Shown here: piece after piece, positions 56,850 through 64,000 of the stretch
Numbering within the stretch: the first letter of the stretch is position 1
How the letters are laid out: each line of letters begins with the position of its first letter
DNA from: CALAED01 sp036378315
GTDB taxonomy: Bacteria > Actinomycetota > Actinomycetes > Streptosporangiales > Streptosporangiaceae
Direction of reading: 5' to 3'
NCBI GenBank assembly: GCA_036378315.1
Contig: DASUWU010000062.1
Location: 1 to 64,000, forward strand
DNA length: 64,000 bases
Made by a program: the position numbers and the translations under genes
Notes under the pieces: model-generated
Seen by the model: only the letters and a program-made list of their open reading frames with translations
What the model was told of the DNA's origin: nothing
The model's database searches: none

Positions 56850-57585
56850 CCAACCGGAGCACGGCAATTCGGTCGCGTACGGCAACCCGGTCGAGCACGG
56901 CAACCCGGTCGGACATCGCGGCCCGGCGCGTGACCCGGTCGAGCAGGGTGACCCGGTGGGGCAGGAGCTGCCCAGCCTGCGGGCCGGCATCGAGGCGATC
57001 CTCCTCGTCGTCGACGAGCCGGTGCCCGAGGTCAGCCTGGCGCAGATCCTCGAACGTCCCCGCGGAGAGGTCGCCGTCACGCTGCGCGAGCTGGCCGCGG
57101 AATACACCGAGCAGGGCCGCGGGTTCGAACTGAGGGAGATCGCCGGCGGATGGCGCTACTACACCCGCGACACGTGCGCGCCCGTGGTGGAGCGATTCGT
57201 GACCGAGGGCCAGCAGACCAGGCTCACCCAGGCGGCACTGGAGACGCTCGCCGTCGTGGCCTACCGTCAGCCGGTGAGCCGGGCGCGGGTGTCGGCCATC
57301 CGCGGGGTGAACAGCGATGGGGTCATCAGGACGCTGACCTTGCGCGGCCTGATCGAGGAGGCGGGACAGGATCCGGAGACGCAGGCGCATCTCTACCGCA
57401 CGACCCGATATTTTCTTGAACGGCTCGGGCTGCGCGACCTCGACGAGCTGCCCGATCTGGCACCGTACCTCCCGGACGACGTCGAGGGCCTCGAGGACGG
57501 CCCCGGCCCGTGGTCGGGCGAGCGAACCCGACAAACGACGACAGGTAATGAAATAAAACGTGAAACAGGCGACGAGGGTGACTGA
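56824..57585 (+). CDS. scpB: Segregation and condensation protein B
   Basis: 253 residues. It forms a dimer that holds ScpA and regulates the SMC complex. Two winged helices are visible: LRAGIEAILLVVDEPVPEVSLAQIL near residue 50 and LTQAALETLAVVAYRQPVSRARVSAIRGVNSDG near 140. The N-terminal 45 residues are a family-atypical linker built from a six-residue repeat (EHGNSV, AYGNPV, EHGNPV). The C-terminal tail is acidic then mixed. It overlaps scpA by 26 bases and, depending on the chosen start, rluB by 8-26. Confidence 0.94.
   Translation: MTAPPAGSDQPEHGNSVAYGNPVEHGNPVGHRGPARDPVEQGDPVGQELPSLRAGIEAILLVVDEPVPEVSLAQILERPRGEVAVTLRELAAEYTEQGRGFELREIAGGWRYYTRDTCAPVVERFVTEGQQTRLTQAALETLAVVAYRQPVSRARVSAIRGVNSDGVIRTLTLRGLIEEAGQDPETQAHLYRTTRYFLERLGLRDLDELPDLAPYLPDDVEGLEDGPGPWSGERTRQTTTGNEIKRETGDEGD
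56857..56910 (+). repeat. 18-bp tandem repeats in scpB
   Basis: Three units of 18 bases (56857-56874, 56875-56892, 56893-56910), each of the form (GAG/GCG)-(CAC/TAC)-GGC-AAN-(T/C)CG-GTC, encode the repeated six-residue linker EHGNSV/AYGNPV/EHGNPV. Confidence 0.75.
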
Positions 57586-58312
57586 GAACGAGGGCGTACG
57601 GCTGCAGAAGGTGCTCGCCGAGGCGGGCGTCGGCAGCCGGCGCCACTGCGAGGAGCTCATCGCCGCCGGCCGGGTGACGGTCGACGGCGAGCAGGTCGGC
57701 TGGTTCGGCGCCCGCGTCGATCCGGAGAAGGCGGTCATCCACGTCGACGGAAAGCGCGTCCAGACGCGCTCCGACATGCGCTACTACGCGGTGAACAAGC
57801 CGCGCGGCGTGGTCAGCACCATGGCCGACCCCAAGGGCCGCAAGTCGCTGGCCGACTACGTCGGCGACGTGCCGGAGCGGCTGTTCCACGTGGGCCGGCT
57901 GGACACAGAGACCGAAGGCCTGATCCTGCTCACCAACGACGGCGAGCTGGCCCACCGGCTGACCCACCCCAGGTACGGGGTGGCGAAGACGTATCTGGCC
58001 GACGTCGCCGGGCCGATCCCGCGCGACCTCGGCAAGCGGCTCAGGGAGGGCGTGCGGCTGTCCGACGGCTGGGCCAAGGCCGACGGGTTCCGCGTCGTCG
58101 AGCAGCTCGGCAAGCGCGCGCTCGTCGAGGTGACCTTGCACGAGGGCCGCAAGCACATCGTGCGCCGGCTGCTCGCGGAGACCGGCCACCCGGTCCGCCA
58201 GCTGGCCCGCATCCGGTTCGGCCCGATCCAGCTCGCCCACCTGCGGCCCGGCACCATGCGGGCGCTGACGCAGCGGGAGATCGGCGAACTCTACGCGGCG
58301 GTCGGGCTCTAG
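57560..58312 (+). CDS. rluB: 23S rRNA pseudouridine synthase, RluB/RsuA family
   Basis: 250 residues. The S4 RNA-binding domain (VRLQKVLAEAGVGSRRHCEELIAAGRVTVDG) is N-terminal, and the catalytic domain has VNKPRGVVSTMADP and GRLDTETEGLILLTNDG, with the nucleophilic Asp in RLD. Family enzymes modify U in the 23S peptidyl-transferase region (position inferred from family). GTG 57560 or GTG 57578 could start it; the second overlaps the scpB stop. The surrounding bases are unusually AT-rich for this genome. Confidence 0.93.
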   Translation: MKQATRVTENEGVRLQKVLAEAGVGSRRHCEELIAAGRVTVDGEQVGWFGARVDPEKAVIHVDGKRVQTRSDMRYYAVNKPRGVVSTMADPKGRKSLADYVGDVPERLFHVGRLDTETEGLILLTNDGELAHRLTHPRYGVAKTYLADVAGPIPRDLGKRLREGVRLSDGWAKADGFRVVEQLGKRALVEVTLHEGRKHIVRRLLAETGHPVRQLARIRFGPIQLAHLRPGTMRALTQREIGELYAAVGL

Positions 58313-58358
58313 CGGCGCTCGGGGCCCACCCTGGAACCCGAACCTGAAGGGACATCAC

Positions 58359-58721
58359 GTGGCGGTGCGAGCCATCCGAGGCGCGACGCAGGTCGACGCC
58401 AACGGCAGAGAACAGATCCTCGAGGCGACGACCGAGCTCGTCACCGAGGTGATGACGCGCAACGAGCTGACCACGGACGATGTGATCAGCGTCCTGTTCA
58501 CCGCCACGCCCGACCTGAACGCGGAGTTCCCGGCGCTGGCGGCCCGCAAGCTCGGCTTCCACGATGTGCCGCTGATCTGCGCGAGCGAGATCGACGTCCC
58601 GCACGCGCTGCCCCGCGTGATCAGGCTGATCGCCCACATCGAGACCGCCAAGCCGCGTTCCGCGGTCCAGCACGTCTACCTGCGCGGTGCCGCCGCCCTG
58701 CGCCTCGACATCGCCCAATGA
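58359..58721 (+). CDS. aroH: Chorismate mutase, AroH type
   Basis: 120 residues. Trimeric AroH-class mutase converting chorismate to prephenate. MAVRAIRGATQVDANGRE, SVLFTATPDLNAEFPALAAR and PHALPRVIRLIAH are family signatures, with the catalytic Arg in RAIRGAT and Glu in the ATP(D)LN region. GAAGGG lies before the GTG. Its stop overlaps the tyrA start (ATGA), and tyrA uses its product. Confidence 0.95.
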   Translation: MAVRAIRGATQVDANGREQILEATTELVTEVMTRNELTTDDVISVLFTATPDLNAEFPALAARKLGFHDVPLICASEIDVPHALPRVIRLIAHIETAKPRSAVQHVYLRGAAALRLDIAQ

Positions 58722-59878
58722 CGGGGCCGGCGGACGCGATGGAAACGCCACAGGGTGCGGAGGAAGAGGAACGGGTGTCTCCCGAACTGCGCCGGGTCGT
58801 CGTCATCGGCACCGGCCTCATCGGCACGTCGATAGCGCTGGCGCTGCGCGAGCGGGACGTCGACGTGCTGCTCGCCGACCGCGACGCGGCATCCGTGCGG
58901 CTCGCCGTCGAGCTGGGCGCCGGGTCCGCCCTCGCCGAGGCCGGCGCCGGGCCCGCCGACCTCGCGGTGCTGGCCGTACCGCCCGCGGCCGTGGCCGCGA
59001 CCCTGCGCGACGCGCAAAAACGCGGGCTCGCCGCGGCCTACACCGATGTCGCCAGCGTCAAGGCGGCCCCGCTCGCTGACGCCGCCGAGCTCGGCTGCGA
59101 TCTGGGCAGCTACGTCCCCGGACATCCGCTGGCCGGACGGGAGCGTTCCGGGCCGGCGGCGGCCCGCGCGGACCTGTTCCTCGGCCGTCCGTGGGCGCTG
59201 TGCCCCGGCGCCGACTCGAGCGACGGGGCGGTCGCCGCGGCCACCGCGCTCGCCCGGGCCTGCGGCGCCGAGCCGGTGACCATGGACCCCGAAGAGCACG
59301 ACCGCGCGGTGGCGCTGGTGTCCCACGCCCCACACGTGGTCTCCGCGGCGATGGCGGCCCGGCTGGTCGCCGGATCCGGCACCGCCCTCGGTTTGTCGGG
59401 CCAGGGTCTGCGCGACGTCACCAGGATCGCGGCCGGCGACCCGGAGCTGTGGCTCGGCATCCTCGGCGCCAACGCGGAGCCGGTCGCCGACATCCTCGAA
59501 GGCGTCGCGTCCGACCTGGCGCTGGCCGCCTCTGCGCTGCGGGCCGGTGCCGACGCCGGCCGGGCCGGCGCCGAAGCGGCCGCCGAGCTCGTCGCCGACC
59601 TGCTGCGCCGCGGCAACGCCGGCCGGGTCACGATCCCCGGCAAGCACGGCGGGCGCCAGCCGCGCTACACGATCGTGTCCGTGCTCATCCCGGACCGGCC
59701 GGGTGAGCTGGCGCTGCTCTTCCAGGCGGCCGGCGTGGCGGGCGTCAACATCGAAGACGTCGTGATCGAGCACTCTCCCGGCCGGCCGGTCGGCGTCGTG
59801 GAGCTGTCCGTCCGTCCCGCGGCGGCCGAGCGGCTCGCCGACGAGCTGCGCAGGCGCGGCTGGTCGGTTCCTGGCTGA
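58718..59878 (+). CDS. tyrA: Prephenate dehydrogenase with ACT domain
   Basis: 386 residues. Oxidises prephenate to 4-hydroxyphenylpyruvate for tyrosine. The Rossmann motif VVIGTGLIGTSIALAL starts near 28. GHPLAGRERSGP and the catalytic His region HAPHVVSAAMAARL are visible. A C-terminal ACT domain (TIVSVLIPDRPGELALLFQA) at about residue 310 binds an aromatic amino acid and should give tyrosine feedback control. It overlaps aroH by four bases. A 17-base tandem repeat array begins inside its last codons. Confidence 0.95.
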   Translation: MTGPADAMETPQGAEEEERVSPELRRVVVIGTGLIGTSIALALRERDVDVLLADRDAASVRLAVELGAGSALAEAGAGPADLAVLAVPPAAVAATLRDAQKRGLAAAYTDVASVKAAPLADAAELGCDLGSYVPGHPLAGRERSGPAAARADLFLGRPWALCPGADSSDGAVAAATALARACGAEPVTMDPEEHDRAVALVSHAPHVVSAAMAARLVAGSGTALGLSGQGLRDVTRIAAGDPELWLGILGANAEPVADILEGVASDLALAASALRAGADAGRAGAEAAAELVADLLRRGNAGRVTIPGKHGGRQPRYTIVSVLIPDRPGELALLFQAAGVAGVNIEDVVIEHSPGRPVGVVELSVRPAAAERLADELRRRGWSVPG

Positions 59879-59930
59879 TCTCGGTTCCTGGCTGATCTCG
59901 GTCCCTGGCTGACCCGGTCCCTGGCTGACC
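59864..59930 (+). repeat. 17-bp tandem repeats at the end of tyrA
   Basis: Four units (59864-59880, 59881-59897, 59898-59914, 59915-59930) of the form TCGGTTCCTGGCTGATC, the last two with TCCCTGGCTGACC and the last one base shorter. The array starts in the tyrA stop region and runs into the cmk leader, repeating TGA stops. Confidence 0.8.
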
Positions 59931-60031
59931 CGGTCCGACCCTCGGGCCGGCCACGGACGGTGTCGGGGCCGGGTAGCCTGATCCCTCGGGTTCTGGCCAC
60001 GTTCTCCCGGGTCCACGGAAAGGACAGACAG

Positions 60032-60694
60032 GTGACGCTCGTCATTGCGGTCGACGGACCGGCCGGGTCGGGCAAGTCGAGCGCGGCCAAGGGCGCGGCG
60101 CGCACCCTGGGGCTGCGCTACCTCGACACCGGGGCGATGTACCGGGCGATGACCTGGTGGATGCTGCACACCGGGGTGCCCGTCGACGATCCGGCGGCCG
60201 TGGCGGACGCCGCCGCGCGCCCCGCCATCGAGGTGGGCACCGACCCGGACGCCCCGACGATCTCCGTCGACGGCGCCGACGTGTCCGCCCCGATCCGTAC
60301 CCGCGAGGTGAGCAACGCGGTCAGCGCGGTGGCCTCCGTTCCCGAGGTGCGGCGGCGCATGGTCGCCCTCCAGCGCGACATCATCCGTGCCGGCGGCATC
60401 GTGGCCGAGGGCAGGGACATCGGCACCATCGTCGCCCCGGACGCCGACCTCAAGGTCTTCCTCACCGCCAGCGACCGGGTCCGCGCGCAGCGCCGCGCGA
60501 AAGACCTGCTCGCCGACCCCGCCGCCACAGTGGACATCACCCTGGCCGAGCAGGCCCGCCGCGACCGGCTGGACTCCACCCGCAAGACCTCCCCGCTCGC
60601 CAAGGCCGCCGACGCAGTCGAGATCGACTCGACCACGCTCACCCTCGACGACGTCATCGACATGATCGTCCGGCTCGCGAAAGAGCGGCAATGA
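60032..60694 (+). CDS. cmk: Cytidylate kinase
   Basis: 220 residues. Phosphorylates CMP/dCMP. The P-loop GPAGSGKS lies at residues 9-16; LDTGAMYRAMTWW and the CMP-binding insert (about 60-110), EGRDIGTIVAPDADLKVFLTA and ARRDRLDSTR (lid) follow. GTG 60032 is chosen with AAGGA upstream (MTLVIAVDG); the upstream ATG-like codons lie in the tandem repeat region. Its stop overlaps the der start. Confidence 0.95.
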   Translation: MTLVIAVDGPAGSGKSSAAKGAARTLGLRYLDTGAMYRAMTWWMLHTGVPVDDPAAVADAAARPAIEVGTDPDAPTISVDGADVSAPIRTREVSNAVSAVASVPEVRRRMVALQRDIIRAGGIVAEGRDIGTIVAPDADLKVFLTASDRVRAQRRAKDLLADPAATVDITLAEQARRDRLDSTRKTSPLAKAADAVEIDSTTLTLDDVIDMIVRLAKERQ

Positions 60695-62244
60695 GCGCCG
60701 CGCGGGTCGACCGCGACGCGCGCCCGACCGGCGAGCGTCGTCGCGGGAGCGAGGACGCGAGCGCGCGGCCGGAGCGCGCCGATGCCGCGGGCGGCGCGGC
60801 CCCGGGCGGCGAGGAGCCGGTGTACGAGGAGCCGGAGCACCAGGAGCCGGAGTACCACGAGCCGGAGTACGCGGCGGCGCACGTGGAGGCGGCGTATGCG
60901 GATGCGGCGCCGGTGGTGGCCGTGGTGGGGCGGCCGAACGTCGGCAAGTCGACCCTCGTCAACCGGATCCTCGGCCGGCGCGAGGCGGTCGTCGAGGACG
61001 TCCCCGGTGTGACCCGCGACCGCGTGGCCTATGACGCGACGTGGGCCGGCCGGCGTTTCACCGTGGTCGACACCGGCGGCTGGGTGCCGCGGTCGGCCGG
61101 CCTCACCGCCGCGATCTCCGAGCAGGCGCGGCTGGCCGCCGACCTGGCGGACGTGGTCCTGTTCGTCGTGGACGCCACGATCGGCGCGACCGACGCCGAC
61201 GAGGCGGTCGCCGCCATCCTGCGCCGCTCCGGCAAGCCCGTCGTGTTGGCCGCCAACAAGGTCGACGACGCACGGGCCGAGGCGGACGCGGCCGCGCTGT
61301 GGTCGCTGGGCTGCGGCGAGCCGATGGCGGTCAGCGCCCTGCACGGGCGCGGCAGCGGTGACCTGCTCGACGCCGTGCTCGGCGCGCTGCCGGCCGAGGC
61401 GCCGGCGGAGGAGTACGGCGAGCCGGGCGGGCCGCGCCGGGTCGCCCTGATCGGGCGGCCGAACGTCGGCAAGTCGAGCCTGCTCAACCGGCTGGCCGGC
61501 GAGACCAGAGCCGTGGTGGACGAGGTGGCGGGCACCACCCGTGACCCGGTCGACGAGATGATCGAGCTCGGCGGCAGCACGTGGTGGTTCGTGGACACGG
61601 CGGGCATCAGGCGGCGCCACCGCGAGAGCCAGGGCGCCGACTTCTACGCCACGCTGCGGACGCGGTCCGCGCTCGACCGTTCCGAGGTCGCCGTCGTCCT
61701 CATCGACGCCGGCGACACGCTGAGCGAGCAGGACCTGCGGATCGTGTCGATGGTGACCGAGGCCGGCCGCGCCCTCGTGATCGCATACAACAAGTGGGAC
61801 CTCGTCGACGACGAGCGCCGCCGCTACCTCGAACGCGAGATCGACCGCCAGCTGCAGCACGTCAGGTGGGCGCCGCGGGTCAACATCTCGGCCCGTACCG
61901 GCCGGCACGTGGAACGGCTCGTCCCGGCCATCGAGACGGCGCTGGACGGCTGGGGCACGCGGGTGCCCACCTCGCGGCTCAACGCGTTCTTCGCCGACCT
62001 GGTGAACGCCCATCCGCATCCGGTGCGCGGCGGCAAGCAGCCGAGGGTGCTGTTCGCCACGCAGGCCGGCGTCCGGCCGCCACGGTTCGTGCTGTTCACG
62101 TCGGGGTTCCTCGAGGAGGGCTACCGGCGGTTCGTCGAGCGGCGCATCCGCGAGGAGTTCGGCTTCCCCGGCACGCCCATCGTGCTGGCGATGAAGATCC
62201 GCGAACGGCGCGGCGACCGGCGGCCGAAGAAGAGGGGCCGCTGA
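60691..62244 (+). CDS. der: Ribosome-assembly GTPase Der (EngA)
   Basis: 517 residues. Two GTPase domains, GRPNVGKS at about 80-87 and again GRPNVGKS near 257, with DTAGIRRRHRESQGADFY and NKWDLV in the second, and a C-terminal KH-like domain (LNAFFADLVNAHPHP). Der is needed for 50S maturation. The first roughly 70 residues are a non-conserved extension ending in repeats EEPEH/QEPEY/HEPEY, giving a length above the usual 440-490. The ATG overlaps the cmk stop (ATGA). Confidence 0.96.
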   Translation: MSAARVDRDARPTGERRRGSEDASARPERADAAGGAAPGGEEPVYEEPEHQEPEYHEPEYAAAHVEAAYADAAPVVAVVGRPNVGKSTLVNRILGRREAVVEDVPGVTRDRVAYDATWAGRRFTVVDTGGWVPRSAGLTAAISEQARLAADLADVVLFVVDATIGATDADEAVAAILRRSGKPVVLAANKVDDARAEADAAALWSLGCGEPMAVSALHGRGSGDLLDAVLGALPAEAPAEEYGEPGGPRRVALIGRPNVGKSSLLNRLAGETRAVVDEVAGTTRDPVDEMIELGGSTWWFVDTAGIRRRHRESQGADFYATLRTRSALDRSEVAVVLIDAGDTLSEQDLRIVSMVTEAGRALVIAYNKWDLVDDERRRYLEREIDRQLQHVRWAPRVNISARTGRHVERLVPAIETALDGWGTRVPTSRLNAFFADLVNAHPHPVRGGKQPRVLFATQAGVRPPRFVLFTSGFLEEGYRRFVERRIREEFGFPGTPIVLAMKIRERRGDRRPKKRGR

Positions 62245-62256
62245 CGGCCCCTCTTC
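62229..62256 (+). terminator. der terminator hairpin containing the stop codon
   Basis: A 12-bp perfect stem (62229-62240 with 62245-62256; left arm begins GAAGAGGGG) with the four-base loop CTGA. The der TGA stop lies in this loop. Confidence 0.7.
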
Positions 62257-62313
62257 CCGGCCGCGCTCAGGCGCAGGCAGGTACGGCGGTACGGCTGGGT
62301 ACTCGTCAGCCCC

Positions 62314-63000
62314 TCATGCCCGTCCGCCGGACCGCCGCGAACCCGCGACGTGCTGGTCGGTCGGCTCGGGCGGCTCGGGCGTCCGCGAGTACCGGCCGCG
62401 GGCCGGCGCCGGAGCCGGGCCAGGCCCGGCCGCCGTCGTGTCCGCCGGCACGCCGGGGCGTTCCACCGGCCGGGTGGTCTCCGTCTCGGCGGGGCCGGCC
62501 GTCGCCGGCGCGGCGGCCGCCTCCTCGGCGTACCTGGCCTCGCGGATCCCGACCACGGTGAAGCGGCCGAGCGCCAGGGCGGCGAAGAACAGCGCGAGCG
62601 CGCCGACGCCGGTGAAGAAGGCGAGCTGCTCGGCCACCTGCCGGGCCTCGCCGCCGATGGGCGTCCCGGTGGCGCTCACGCCGGCCGCCTTCCACAGCAC
62701 GCTCAGCGTCGGGCCCACGATGAACCAGCCGCCGCCGAGGGCGGCCAGCCAGGCCCCGAACACCGCGAAGGCGCGGTTGGCGCTGAGCAGGACGATCAGG
62801 CCGCCCAGGCCCACCGCGATGGCGGGCAGGATGTTCAGCCAGAACCGGTCCGCGGTGAGGACCCATGTGTCGTTAGGGGTAAAGGCGAAGTTGGCGTACG
62901 GGCCGACGAACGGGATGAACCCGCCCCACAGCCCGAGCAGCACCAGGAGCACGCCGCTCAAGGCGCCGCGGCTACGCGGAACTCTCAACATCCCAGCCAT
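62314..63000 (-). CDS. Membrane protein, unknown function
   Basis: 228 residues. Four membrane segments: about 14-36, 55-72, 75-97 and 125-148 (LSGVLLVLLGLWGGFIPFVG; ILPAIAVGLGGLIVLLSANR; FAVFGAWLAALGGGWFIVG; ALALFFAALALGRFTVVGI). A Pro/Ala-rich cytoplasmic tail of 70 residues follows. I do not recognise a specific family. Convergent to der and divergent from the helicase gene, with which it shares palindromic operator-like sequence. Confidence 0.78.
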   Translation of the reverse strand: MAGMLRVPRSRGALSGVLLVLLGLWGGFIPFVGPYANFAFTPNDTWVLTADRFWLNILPAIAVGLGGLIVLLSANRAFAVFGAWLAALGGGWFIVGPTLSVLWKAAGVSATGTPIGGEARQVAEQLAFFTGVGALALFFAALALGRFTVVGIREARYAEEAAAAPATAGPAETETTRPVERPGVPADTTAAGPGPAPAPARGRYSRTPEPPEPTDQHVAGSRRSGGRA

Positions 63001-63083
63001 GATCTGTACCTCCCTGACCGGAGTGAGAGGTGATTGTCTTTGGTGCGGCCTTACCCCTAATCGAGCGGTCTATGCCGTCTCGC

Positions 63084-63145
63084 TGACCGTACGTGTCGGT
63101 CGGTTGACTGTCTCCGCCGGTCAATTGACCGTACGGTGGTTGACT
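63084..63145. promoter_or_regulatory. Palindromes and repeats in the membrane-protein/helicase spacer
   Basis: CGGTCAATTGACCG (63118-63131) and ACCGTACGGT (63128-63137) are perfect overlapping palindromes. The word TGACCGTACG recurs at 63084 and 63126, and GGTTGACT at 63102 and 63138. Likely operators for a divergent promoter region. Confidence 0.5.
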
Positions 63146-63198
63146 CGTGTGCTGCCGCCGGCCGCACGGGGCGCGCGACCTTGCGGAAGGATGGACGA

Positions 63199-64000
63199 GT
63201 GCGTCTCATCGACCAACTGCCCGACCGCGCCGGCGCCGACCCCGACGCGCTGTTCGACGCCTTCCATCGTTGGGTGACGGCGGGCGGGATCACCCTTTAC
63301 CCGGCGCAGGAGGAGGCGCTCATCGAGGTGGTGTCCGGCGCCAACGTGATCTTGGCGACGCCGACCGGCTCCGGCAAGAGCCTGGTCGCCGCCGGGGCCC
63401 TGTTCGCCGCGCTCGGCCGCGAGGAGGTGGGCTTCTACACCGCGCCGATCAAGGCGCTCGTGTCGGAGAAGTTCTTCGACATGTGCGAGATGTTCGGCCG
63501 CGAGAACGTGGGGATGATGACCGGGGACGCGGCCGTCAATCCGGACGCGCCGATCATCTGCTGCACCGCCGAGGTGCTGGCCAACATCGCGCTGCGCGAC
63601 GGGGCCGACGCCGACATCGGCGTGGTGGTGATGGACGAGTTCCACTTCTACGCCGAGCCCCAGCGCGGCTGGGCCTGGCAGATCCCGCTGCTCGAGCTGC
63701 CGCAGGCCCAGTTCCTGCTCATGTCCGCGACGCTCGGCGACGTCACGAGGTTCGAAACCGACCTCACCCGGCGCACGGGTCGCCCGACCGCCGTGGTGCG
63801 GTCGGCGACCCGGCCGGTACCGCTGATGTACGAGTACCGCACCACGCCGCTGCACGAGACCATCGCCGACCTGCTCGCCGACCAGAAGGCGCCGGTCTAC
63901 GTCGTGCACTTCACCCAGGCAGCCGCGATGGAGCGGGCGCAGGCGCTGATGAGCGTCAACGTGTGCACCAAGGCGGAGAAGGAGAAGATCGCCGAGCTCA
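63199..64000 (+). CDS. DEAD/DEAH-box helicase, 3' part outside the window
   Basis: 267 residues seen. Motif Q region (ITLYPAQEEALIEVVSGANV), Walker A ATPTGSGKS at about 53-61, motif Ib TAPIKALV, DEFH box (VVMDEFHFY) near 145 and motif III LLMSATLGDV are clear. It resembles the actinobacterial Ski2-like/DUF3516 helicases by its N-terminus, but the C-terminal domain is missing from the window. GGAAGG lies eight bases before the GTG at 63199 (MRLIDQLPDRAGAD). Role in RNA or DNA remodelling is unknown. Confidence 0.85.
   Translation, partial: MRLIDQLPDRAGADPDALFDAFHRWVTAGGITLYPAQEEALIEVVSGANVILATPTGSGKSLVAAGALFAALGREEVGFYTAPIKALVSEKFFDMCEMFGRENVGMMTGDAAVNPDAPIICCTAEVLANIALRDGADADIGVVVMDEFHFYAEPQRGWAWQIPLLELPQAQFLLMSATLGDVTRFETDLTRRTGRPTAVVRSATRPVPLMYEYRTTPLHETIADLLADQKAPVYVVHFTQAAAMERAQALMSVNVCTKAEKEKIAEL

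Overview
The window is very GC-rich, with strong G/C bias at third codon positions and frequent GTG and TTG starts. Its gene set is typical of a filamentous actinobacterium: an ANTAR response regulator, DUF397/XRE/HATPase regulators, a deazaflavin-type reductase, a DasR-type operator and many secreted proteins. The sequence points to an actinomycete, plausibly Streptosporangiales; the genus is a guess. I see no insertion sequence, prophage, CRISPR array or plasmid gene. It reads as core chromosome with a softer accessory stretch at about 33-48 kb.

Layout. 0-7 kb: end of an unknown gene, then gltB-gltD (glutamate synthase) with a strong terminator. 7-10.4 kb: secreted Kazal-like protein, PadR regulator with a dyad operator, a terpenoid-cyclase-fold protein, a YjbR protein and an AraC regulator. 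10.5-13.7 kb: pyruvate kinase behind a DasR-like operator, an HTH/LAGLIDADG protein, an odd tRNA and a PdtaR-like ANTAR regulator. 13.9-19 kb: a complete branched-chain amino-acid ABC transporter (livK-H-M-G-F). 19-30.6 kb: lipoprotein, polA, polysaccharide deacetylase, rpsA, a membrane protein fused to a degenerate EEP domain, GNAT, coaE and a glycerophosphodiesterase. 30.8-33 kb: uvrB.

33-48 kb is the accessory-looking part: GlcG/TetR divergent pair, an AAA+ ATPase, an F420-type reductase, the DUF397-XRE / HATPase cassette, Uma2, a large secreted metallopeptidase-like protein, lipoproteins, DUF4126, an SGNH hydrolase and DUF427, then a thiolase / zinc-ribbon OB-fold / nitronate monooxygenase operon. 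48.6-64 kb returns to conserved housekeeping genes: HMG-CoA lyase, a coiled-coil protein, pyrG-nudix-xerD-parA-scpA-scpB-rluB, then aroH-tyrA-cmk-der, a membrane protein, and a helicase cut by the window edge. The second block joins CTP synthesis, chromosome dimer resolution and condensation, ribosome maturation and tyrosine synthesis in tightly overlapping transcription units.

Regulation visible in the DNA. Six genes (pyk, pdtaR, polA, a GNAT gene, coaE and the coiled-coil gene) have a TANNNT -10 box exactly seven bases before the start codon, which predicts leaderless mRNAs. polA and uvrB share a TGTCnGAG-N8-TAnnnT element resembling the actinobacterial RecA-independent DNA-damage promoter. 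No single dramatic new system stands out. The best leads are these promoter elements, the unusual tRNA, a 20-bp duplication that rewires translational coupling between two operon genes, an AAA+ ATPase with an uncharacterised N-terminal half, and several unexplained operator-like palindromes and tandem repeats.
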